Shown here piece after piece: positions 46,201-55,743 of a stretch of 64,000 bases of DNA. Every line of letters starts with the position of its first letter. The stretch's first letter is position 1. The stretch comes from Branchiostoma floridae (taxonomy: Eukaryota > Chordata > Leptocardii > Amphioxiformes > Branchiostomatidae). A model generated the notes under the pieces. It searched no databases, was not told the origin of the DNA, and saw only the letters and a program-made list of their open reading frames with translations. The translations under genes were made by a program, and so were the position numbers. The stretch is taken from NCBI RefSeq assembly GCF_000003815.2, contig NC_049983.1:27438104-27502103 (forward strand). Reading direction: 5' to 3'.

Positions 46201-46795
46201 NNNNNNNNNNNNNNNNNNNNNNNNNNNNNNNNNNNNNNNNNNNNNNNNNNNNNNNNNNNNNNNNNNNNNNNNNNNNNNNNNNNNNNNNNNNNNNNNNNNN
46301 NNNNNNNNNNNNNNNNNNNNNNNNNNNNNNNNNNNNNNNNNNNNNNNNNNNNNNNNNNNNNNNNNNNNNNNNNNNNNNNNNNNNNNNNNNNNNNNNNNNN
46401 NNNNNNNNNNNNNNNNNNNNNNNNNNNNNNNNNNNNNNNNNNNNNNNNNNNNNNNNNNNNNNNNNNNNNNNNNNNNNNNNNNNNNNNNNNNNNNNNNNNN
46501 NNNNNNNNNNNNNNNNNNNNNNNNNNNNNNNNNNNNNNNNNNNNNNNNNNNNNNNNNNNNNNNNNNNNNNNNNNNNNNNNNNNNNNNNNNNNNNNNNNNN
46601 NNNNNNNNNNNNNNNNNNNNNNNNNNNNNNNNNNNNNNNNNNNNNNNNNNNNNNNNNNNNNNNNNNNNNNNNNNNNNNNNNNNNNNNNNNNNNNNNNNNN
46701 NNNNNNNNNNNNNNNNNNNNNNNNNNNNNNNNNNNNNNNNNNNNNNNNNNNNNNNNNNNNNNNNNNNNNNNNNNNNNNNNNNNNNNNNNNNNNNN
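46201..46795. other. Assembly gap (595 N)
   Basis: Undetermined bases begin exactly where copy 1 of the 494-bp repeat reaches its shared 3' end (CCTATAATTTTTCA). This suggests that the repeat caused the assembly break. Confidence 1.
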
Positions 46796-47502
46796 TTACA
46801 CAAATAAGTTGCACTAATCCGAAGACACATCCAAGGCTTCTTTATCTCACCGAGACCGACACCAAACTGTACAGCCTTATCTTAGCAGATGCCCGTTTAT
46901 ACCTTCATAGCCGCAAGAAGTGCAGCACAGACCTCCATCTTTACCAAAGGTACAACATTTAACTTCATTTTTCTACGAAATAAAAGGAGTCTTGCCAACG
47001 GAAACGCTTGGACGGAAAAGCTAGGTCTATTCTCTACCCGATATGACCAAAAACTAACATTTCAAGTGCTTTCCGTTAAAGCGCGGAACTTAAAACTGCA
47101 TCGTTGTCACTTCAGAACATAGGCCAGCGGCAGGCATTGTGACGTCACGAACTCAAATATGTTCTAAGAGGTTTACACCGTTTGTTCCAGTCAGAAATAG
47201 GAGGAAAGTGTGCTCCATCACAAGAGCACCCCTCTGTCATTCCTTTTCATGGCCATAACTCTTTATTTAGCACGTATTGATAGCCTAAAACCTCTTCCAT
47301 AGGACAAGCTCATTGTGACGTAATTGCTAGTATGCGCATTGAATGGTATACCATCCTGGAGGCGCAAAAACAGCCTTCCGACACCGCAACTTTCAACCAC
47401 CTGTTACTCGAGAAAGAAAAGACGCAGACAAGTCAAACTTGGCATGATTATAGAGTATAACTTTTTAAAGTCATGGACAATATTAATCATAATTTGCATA
47501 TA
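46796..47502. other. Intergenic between gap and repeat copy 2
   Basis: No gene is supported; short frames only. The sequence is of mixed composition and no further repeat is recognised. Confidence 0.4.
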
Positions 47503-47996
47503 TTAACGGTGCACACCCAAGTTCTTCCGCGACCGGGGTCCGTGGTAGTCCGCGACCAAAAAGTGACGAAAGGCTTCCGAGGGCCCAAGTTTGAGTTGAC
47601 GTTTCTCATTATTTCCTGCGAAATGACATTAAACGGTTACATGGCTGAAAAGCGTAGGAAATGGTGTGTTTTTGGTGCAAATTGTGTTTTGGTCCGCGCG
47701 TTGCTTCCGCGATATCCCTACGCCTGAATGTAAAGAGGCCCGTGACCTAGATTTACCTCTGAAGCGCTGTGTCAAGCAAAGTTGCAATGCCGCGCGCCGT
47801 GGATGATTAAAAAAACTGTAGTACTAGAATTTTCTTTATAATTGGCTGGATTAGTCTTTAGATTTTCCTCTTTCTGGCAGTATCAGTCGTGCTTGCCGGA
47901 AAAATCTTCTTCATCTGTTTTATCCAATGCGAAAATGCCCGATTTTGTGCATCATTTTTGACATGAAAATAATGTTTTTTTCCCTATAATGTTTCA
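47503..47996. repeat. Nearly identical 494-bp repeat, copy 2
   Basis: Direct-orientation partner of 45707-46200, offset 1,796 bp, starting at the same TTAACGG. Differences are scattered single-base changes (for example CACCCC versus CACCCA, and GACATTTCT versus GACGTTTCT). It may be an LTR pair, two transposon copies or a haplotype artefact around the gap. Confidence 0.9.
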
Positions 47997-48237
47997 AAAT
48001 TAGAGAAGTTGAAGGATCGAAACTCAGTTGGTCTTGTAGCTGAAGGTATATCCTCTCACCCCATATACAGTTATTTTCCTTCAGGATAATTCCCTGGAAG
48101 AGATGGTCGCTAGACTTGAGGGTGTGCCGCCTCCATTTGAACCCCCAAATAAACTGGTGTGTGCCCCCTTAACGAGGAATGGGCGCATAGCGAAATTTTG
48201 AATTTCGCGCGTTCAAAGGTCAAAGTTGATTCTCCCG

Positions 48238-48303
48238 TCATGCCGTGCTGTGATCAGAACGAGGCAGAAATCCGGGGTCTGGAGAAAATGGCGACCATTT
48301 CAG
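48238..48303 (+). promoter_or_regulatory. Possible HUWE1 promoter and 5' non-coding exon
   Basis: GAGAAAATGGCGACCATTTCAG|gtgagt (donor at 48303/48304) combines a YY1-like AAAATGGCGACC with a strong splice donor in a locally CpG-containing stretch. It lies 7.4 kb upstream of the HUWE1 start codon, whose exon has an acceptor in front of a short leader. A 5' non-coding exon is a reasonable inference. The ATG here does not lead into a recognised protein. Confidence 0.35.
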
Positions 48304-51300
48304 GTGAGTTTTTACGCGGTCGTTTGGCACGACTTGGTGTCGAAATAACGGTCTGTTTGGTCAGTATAGTCCTGTTAGACACATTTGTGGGGAGACCCGG
48401 TTCTCCGGGAGTGTATCTGAGGGCGTACAGGAGGGAAGGATGGGTAGAAACGGCCGAGTTTCCTGGTGCGTGGCGCTTATTTTCGCTGAGCCATCCCAGT
48501 GGTGTGCGTGTGCCAATGAAAACGCACGTCTTTTCCTGGCTATTCATCCTAACCTAGCTGATTTCTGTGTCCTTGGAGCTCCTCTGGTACATCTGAACCA
48601 CCTCAACACATACTGTCATGCTGCTGGGACGTGCCAGGCTGGGATTTTTCGGTCGTTTGTCGCTACAAGTCGCAAATTGTGCCATATCATCCCATATTCC
48701 CGAATAAAAACATGTCCTAACATCAGGTTGAATTTGTGACCAGTCGTGAACGTTTACGTGTTGAATACCAAACATCGAGAAAACTTCCATCGCTTCCTCA
48801 GACTATAACCTGGACATTCTGAGCTAACTTGTTCACATATATGTATACTTCAGTGAGATCGTTGTGAAAGTCATGGAAACATTGAATTTGAATGATAAAG
48901 TTATCTGTTGGCACATGTTGATTTGGCACACAAAGGCCTTCACAAAGGAACAATAAGGGCTCATCTCACTTTCTCCACATCTCTAAGGAGATAATAGGTG
49001 TTTTTCACAGGTAATCAAGACATTGATGACAAGATTGGAGCTTTTCGCTTCATCTTTTATCTGGATTGTCCTTCTCCTTCAAGTCTGCTCCTGGTGTTAC
49101 CTAATCCCATTGTACGATTACCTGACACAATTGTCAGTATTGTCCACACCTGGGCTGCCCACTGGTCGTCTGTAGGAGCTGACACCTGTCAGGTGAGGAT
49201 GGCCACACCTGGAGGAGACAGTCGTGTCTCCGTCTCGCTGAGACGTCTGAAGATGCTGGGATCAGCAGGAGTGACTGTTGTCTACCTGGTGGAACTCTGT
49301 AGAACAAACCCTGGGTGGGGAGGGGGGCGCCTGCAGGAGTATCACAGCATAGCCTGTAAAAATGTCCTCATACATCACAGTTAGCTTCAGAAGGGTCCTC
49401 CATGCTTGTTAAGGGTGCTTCGGTCTGGTAATGACTCCCTTTTGTGATGTGTTTGGTAATTTGATACCTCATGTACCTGTGTAGTGCTCACACCTAAGGA
49501 TCTCTCAGTCTACAATGACTTGACGTAATTGTCAGCAATTCCTTCTGCTGTATTTTTGGCAAGTCCTTCCTCCCTGAGCCTAAGTAATGGCCATCACTTA
49601 AACCCCTTGTTAGTCTTGGCGTCAGCTGTGTCCAGGATTGTCATCAGTTCTTCCTGTGGTTATTTGGCTTGTGGCAGCAGCCCTCCCTACCCAGGCATCA
49701 CTGTATCTGTTAACCATTTCAAGTGAATTAGTTGTGCAATGTATCTGTATCATTATAGATATTAGTCAACAGGGTTTAAAACCATTCTGTGTAACACACC
49801 AGCTCTAGAAGTTTGTAGTGGTGCATTTTTTTTCATGCTTCTAAGTTCTAAGCAAGTTGTTACACTTGAGCCTTCAAGTCTGCCTCCAAACATCTCTTTT
49901 AAGTTTTCTAATGAAAAGGCCCCTACTGTATTTGAGTACAATGAGTTAGATACTAGTAGTTCTTTGGAGAACAAATGTGTATAATACCTTAACTATGGGA
50001 CAGTAATGCTCGCTGAAACTTGCAGTCGTGGCAGTTTCTTCTTCTTCCTTCAGCTAGGAAAAGGTACACGTGGGGTGGCGTGTTTACAAATTTGTCATTT
50101 TTTTTTACTGTCTATATGTTTTTTAAGATGAAGAAAGACTGAATGCAGCTAAAGGACTTTCCAAAGACTATACATATAGAATGCAGTAACTGATGATGAT
50201 GATGATATATTTGTTCCTCTTTCTTGATCTGGATTGATCTAGATGATACCTTAAAGGGCATTTATTCTGGGGTCTCACTCTCAGCAGTGTTTTGCATATA
50301 TTTTCAGGATGGTGGAAGGCATAGAAATTGTCTTCTCATGACAGCCCCCCCCCCCCAAACCTTTTCTCTGGCTTTTTTTTTTTTCAGTTTGGGACAGAGA
50401 AGCTGGAGTAGTTGTAGATGGATTCTATTATCTTGGCATTCCTGCAAGTTTACAGTTAGATGTAATACACAATTTCATCTGAATGCTTAGATATCTGTGC
50501 AGTGGGCAGAGCGGAAAATATCCGTCCACAAAAACATCTGAGATGACGGAAAAATATGCAAACAACCTGCCACTAAACAGAAAATGTGGGCTAGGTGTTG
50601 TTATTAATAATCACATATTGCAGTTATTTGAACCCTACTACAGTTCTCTATATACTTACTGCAGAGGTCCAGTACAGACAGGCTTTCTCATCATTTTTTC
50701 CTCTCTCCTGATCTCGATTCTGAATCTGTTCTCCAAGTCCAAACATCAGATTATATCTTTTCTTGTCCCTCCAAGTAAGAGTATTTCCATGTTTTGTAGT
50801 TGTTTGTACGTGACAGATTATTGACAAGTGTGTTTCCTGTTTCTCAATGTTTTGCAGCTGTCAGATGAATGATAAGTTTCCAATCTGTCTGATGTGATAC
50901 GAGTTATGCTCCTGTTATGCCGCAGGAATCCCTTCTATTGATCTCTATCAGCAGTGCCTGTAGTTCAGACTGTTCCTGCTGTAGCGTAGGATATGTGAGA
51001 CTCATGATCAGAGATGGCACACATCAAGGAGGTTAAAGAATCACATTCTTTAACCTCCTTGCACACATTCATACTCAGGTGGCACATGGAATGAAAGATG
51101 GCTATATACTATCTTTGTGTGATAAACGTTATATACATAGTGTCTTTTAATATAATTTTTCGTCAGTGGATGTTGTAATTAAGATGTGGTATACATGTAG
51201 GGTTTAATTGTCTTGAAGTTGAAGAGATTCTGGATGTGTTGTACTTTACAAAGGAGAGTCAATAAGCCTGTATCTTTTGTTGTGTAACAATATTATTGAC

Positions 51301-51483
51301 ATGATTCTGTCATGTTGTCCACAAAGATAATTCAGTTTTACCAACTTTGATGTGATGTTCTGTTGTTGACTGGATAAATCTACAACTTGATAAGGATCAG
51401 AGGACTGATCGAAAGCTTGCTGGTAAGCGCTTTATTTTCTATATGGATATAGGGTTTTCAAAATTGTAACATAATGTTGACTA
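48304..51483. other. Putative first HUWE1 intron or intergenic sequence, part 1
   Basis: No exon is supported. An open frame of 128 codons at 48998-49384 follows a TTTTTCACAG acceptor-like site but matches no family I know. A perfect 16-bp-arm hairpin lies at 51025-51061. A poly-C and poly-T run is at 50347-50385. Confidence 0.35.
51018..51068. repeat. Perfect 37-nt hairpin flanked by CACACAT direct repeats
   Basis: CAAGGAGGTTAAAGAA (51025-51040), loop TCACA, then TTCTTTAACCTCCTTG (51046-51061): sixteen perfect pairs. CACACAT stands immediately on the left (51018-51024) and right (51062-51068). Confidence 0.95.
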
Positions 51484-53252
51484 CAGGGTTGTAGCCAGCG
51501 CCCGTCCTTCCGTCCTTTGACGGAATTTTGCAGCTGGGGACGGAAAAATATTTTGCCCATTCCGTCCTCTGTGACGGAGAAAATCGATATGTAAAGATAC
51601 AACAAAAACTAAAAATCTTGCAAAAATCTCCAAAAATTCAAAGGATTTTTTCACAGCGCCGGGGCAGGGGTCCGCATTTCAGGCTATTCAGAAGGCTTAT
51701 TTTATCAGGTTTTTAGGGCCATATCTACGATAATAGTAGCAGTCACTTAACTTCTTTTCAGTTTGACATAACAATATTTCAAGTCAAAGCGTCAAAGTCA
51801 ACTAAAAACTCGTAAACAACAAACTTTACTCAGCTCAACAGTAACGTTAACTATTGTCCGGTTTGCCATCCGAAGTTGAAGCGCTTATTTATAGCGCTAG
51901 TATCTTCGATGCGCCGTTAGCCGCCGTGCCGTGCGACTGTTGTTGACGGTCTTACATCCCTAAGTTGCCGCTTTGCTGTCAGACGATATACCAACGGACA
52001 TGTTTCAAGAAAAATACCCGGCGAAACCATTGTTCCGCGTCAGATTCTATTCTATAAAACATGTGGGTTACAGTCTGATAAATATTCTGTAGAAGCACCG
52101 CTGTGGGAAAGTGCAAGGAATAATCACGTAGCATACGAAGTTCGCTGTCAACTGTCACACGACTGTTTGAAACTCTAACCAACAGCCGCGGCCTTTGATG
52201 AAGACGGCGAAAAGGTGCACTGCCTTTGCAACAAGGAAGCCGACGGTCTCACGGTGGGCGGGGCCACATGACGAAAGGAAATGCCCGGGTTTTACATACA
52301 AACTTACGATGGTTTGTACTTTACGTTGCCGAACCAAAGAGCTTCAAATTTAGAACAGGAAATTTGGGAACTCGACCCGCCCTTGCTCTAGAAATGTGTC
52401 AGAGAGAATTGATTTCATTTTCCGCGCTGAAAAAGAAATGACGCAATTAATAGTAAGAGCCTATGTGATCAACCCCGCTCCCCATATAAGGAGATTCCCG
52501 GGAAAATCTGGCTGTTCCGGGGAGGGATCCCACCCCGCTATAATAGGACCGCGCCGGATCAAACCGTGGGTGATTCTTTCAAGAGATTCGTTGTACATGC
52601 TCGCCGACTCGCCGTCTATGTTTTCAATCTTTGTAAAGTGTTAAAATGCTACTTACCTCGTTCAGATGAACTGACAGATGAAGTGTGTTGTGTTAATCGA
52701 TGGTTTCTCTCATCGGCGACGGTAGGAATCGACGTGAACTTTGATACGACTTAACTAAGTAAGACGCAAACGGCCCGTGTTGAAAATGTTTTATTCTCGC
52801 CGATGTGAGGGCGCCGTTATCCCTTGTATGTGCTATTATGCTTACAAGTGTATATTTCTCGTAGGACGTAGATACGTAATAAATTTTTGTTGTACTAAAC
52901 GTGCTGTTTCTTTTCTGTGCAAATTCTATACAATATAGAAGTGCAGCTGTGTAACACGCTTACAATCTTACCCTCATACCAGCAATCTGTGCGATCACTG
53001 CGGTGGCGGTAGCTTCGGCCCCTTTCCTAAATAAAATCCAGCGTAAAACCCTCGTGTAATTTCTTTTACCAAAACAGATGTATTAACAGCTCAAAATGCT
53101 GGAAATAGCGTTTCAGAGGGTCTAGATTTCAAAATTTTCCGGGGGAGCATGCCCCCGGAACCCCCCTAGGAACGTCGCGCCTTCGGCGCTCGATAGGATT
53201 TTCAGTCAAAAGTGAGGGGACGAAAAATGATTTCGGGCTGGCTACAACCCTG
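51484..53252. mobile_element. 1.77-kb hAT-type element with 8-bp target duplication GTTGACTA
   Basis: Starts CAGGGTTGTAGCCAGCGCCC and ends GGGCTGGCTACAACCCTG. GTTGACTA flanks it exactly at 51476-51483 and 53253-53260. The 16-bp outer inverted repeat is perfect, and GACGGAA/TTCCGTCC and GGGGACGAAAAAT motifs recur near both ends. A GGGGGAGCATGCCCCCGGAA block lies near the right end. No transposase is recognised in its short frames, so it is non-autonomous. A fragment with the same GGGACGGAAAAT/ATTTTCCGTCC motif, inverted, lies near 61820-61890 in a HUWE1 intron. Confidence 0.93.
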
Positions 53253-54066
53253 GTTGACTACCTCACATTCAAATCTACAAGTTACTAAGTGATTTTGATA
53301 TTCTTTGGCTTGCTGGTTGGTTGTTCTTCAGTCTAACAGAGAAGGAATAAAATTGTGGACCCTCTTGCGACTTTCTTTCCAACTGCAGTGCAGGTGTTAG
53401 TAAGTTTGTACAATAGTCTTTGATTTAATGTTATTTGCTAATTTGTTCCGAGTTGTGAAACTGTAGGTGAATCATATGGTATGGTGATTTTTTCTGGTTT
53501 AGCAATGCTAGAAATACTTGTTTTTGGTTAGGTGCAAAATTGTGTGTTGTTAACTTGTTTTGTTAGCAAGCGTTTTGCTTGGAATTTGTAAAATTCACAT
53601 ACAAGTTTTAGTTTGTAATAGACACATTCTCTGAATCTGTATAGTGATATAAGGATAACTCTGAAGCAAGGAATCCATTTGTTACAAATGATTTTTAGGT
53701 CGAAAAAACAAACTTACTAGGTCAGTACAAACAATATAGCACAATTAGTATTCATAACTGGCAAAATTGCACTCCAGAATATTTTCATATGCAAATCTTT
53801 AAAACTGTGGAAATTGCATGCCGGGTGTTTAATTCGGTTGTCAGAGGTATCTTACATCCCTGCTTGGAGCTTATTTCTGAGAACAGATACTTTCATCTGC
53901 CAGGTATGATCTATGGGGGTCCCCGAGGGTTGATTTGTCAAAGTACAGATAAAAGCCTGGAAAATCCAGCAAATTACACATAGACTTCAGGGGCCCAAAA
54001 CTGTTCTCTCCCTTTATAGTAAGTAGAAAAGAAAATTAATTTACTGGACACCAAAGTCAGTGTATA

Positions 54067-54251
54067 CAGTAAAACCTGTACAAGTTCACACATGATGGTC
54101 ACCTAGCCAATATGACCAGTTTTCGTGGTCCCTTAATTTAGAAGGTAGATAATTTTTCCAATGGACACAAGCATTAAGAATCCTGTCTTTAATGACCACC
54201 TGTCCAGTTTTTATTGGTTCCCTGAGCGGTCTTCTTGGGTAGTTCTGACTG
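54067..54251. mobile_element. 185-bp TA-flanked MITE
   Basis: Begins CAGTAAAACCTGTACAAGTTC and ends GTAGTTCTGACTG, with TA on both sides. The ends match as an imperfect inverted repeat (CAGT(A/C)A(A/G)AAC). Both halves carry AATGACCACC/GGTGGTCA-like motifs. It resembles pogo/Tigger-type miniature elements. Confidence 0.65.
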
Positions 54252-55203
54252 TACCTTGTACTGTCCTGGGTATGATCCTATGCAGGTACAAAGTATGTCT
54301 TGAGGTTGCTGCAAACTGTTGTGTTCCATAGTCATGGAGCATCACTGACCCTCTTGTACTGTCTTTGTATATATAAGCAATAGCCTGATTAAATCTCGCT
54401 TAAAACAGCCCGCCCAACATCCGACAGTTATGGCCCTGGGCAGCAGAGCTTGTGTTGCATAGACAACATAAGCAATAATTCAATGAAAGCGAAAGAAGAT
54501 GTTTGATAAATCCAGTTCTATGGATCCACACATGTTTCATGTTGTTGTTCCCTATCATCTACATGGGGTGTATAGTTGGTGTTTTGTTATCTTGGAAGTG
54601 TTTTAGTGTGGGCTCCAGGCTCCAGCTGATGTACATGCTTGTTACCTCCATGAAAAACGGAGGTACAGTTTTCACTCTCAGTCTGCATGGATTTTTCATG
54701 TGTGCTTGCATGTCAGGAGGAATATCTTAAGATCCTCTGGATGGATTGCGATGATATTTGGTGTGTTGGTAGGTGTTGTTGACCTGTATCTGTATCCGTA
54801 TTTATAGCCGGTATAACTGCCCTTCTGCGTAACATGTCCATGCTCAGACTGACCCTAGACATTGCTAGAATCGAAGTCTGACCAGCTGATTCACGAAATT
54901 TGCTCTATGTTGCTAAGTAGCAGGGTTACCACTTACACAGCAGGGACATGTCCTCAACAGTGTTGTTTGCTGTTTCCCCCTCATGACGGAACTGCTACAT
55001 GTAGGGAAACCTGTGGTGACAGTTGGGGTAGGGAAATGACATGTTTCAGGCAGTGGTAATTATGACCCAGGGTCCCTCACACCTGCCCGTGTTCTCAGCT
55101 CGGTTCTCCTGGGGTGTCGTTAGCTCAGTCAGGGTGGACATGTGGAGTGGTGAGAGCTGAAAAAAGTCTTCACCTTTCTGGGGATAGGCATATTTAGGTG
55201 GGG

Positions 55204-55373
55204 TACTGTAAATGCATTTAAGTTCGTGGGGATTTAAGTTCACGGTAGCACCATGCACTGTAGTCTCTCACTGCAATGGAAAAATGTTTGCGGTGGTTTT
55301 AAGTTTGTGGTGAAGCGACCACTGCAAAAACCGCGAACATTAAACCACCGCAAAAGTTTCTGCATTTGCAGTA
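55204..55373. mobile_element. Palindromic MITE, copy 2
   Basis: TACTGTAAATGCA at the left and TGCATTTGCAGTA at the right form the terminal inverted repeat. Inside are GTAGTCTCTCACTGCAATGG, AAAAATGTTTGCGGTGGTTT and AACCGCGAACATTAAACC. It is the same family as 7339-7501, in the opposite orientation. Confidence 0.85.
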
Positions 55374-55743
55374 TGTGATTTGTCAGTTCGTGATAGAATT
55401 AGTCAATTACTGAAAAATCCTGTTTTGGATCTGTGTAACCTGTGTAAAAACCTCCAGAGTTTTGGCAGGAATGAAACAGGTGGTATTGGTGACAACTTTG
55501 GTAGCAAAAAGCACAATTATGATGTCAAAATATGTTGAAGCTGTTTACCATTACTACTACAATTATGGATTCAGTTACACAATTTCATTTTTTCCCCAGC
55601 AGATTGCACCCAGGTAAGGATAGTCTGAACTGGGATGTATGGAAACATGTTGACAACTTCTAGATGTAAACAAATGTGTTGACGTTGTTGTTATTGTTGT
55701 TTAGTTTCCAGTATGATTAGCTGAAACCTGACCTGAAGCAGCC

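Larger units (their letters stand above)
53261..55743. other. Sequence upstream of the HUWE1 start exon (probable intron)
   Basis: AT-rich, with no exon supported. It contains two MITEs (54067-54251 and 55204-55373). The HUWE1 start exon is preceded by TTGTTGTTTAG and TTTCCAG acceptors at 55704 and 55711, which implies splicing from an upstream leader. Confidence 0.5.

Noticed and set aside
46093-46962. Frames of 208-289 codons crossing N
   Set aside because: They exist only because the assembly gap contains no stop codons.
48998-49384. 128-codon frame after an acceptor-like TTTTTCACAG
   Set aside because: No known family, no clear upstream or downstream partner exon; kept only as a note in the intron entry.
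50347-50385. Polypyrimidine run as a splice acceptor
   Set aside because: Poly-C and poly-T followed by CAG but with no coding frame or conserved sequence after it.
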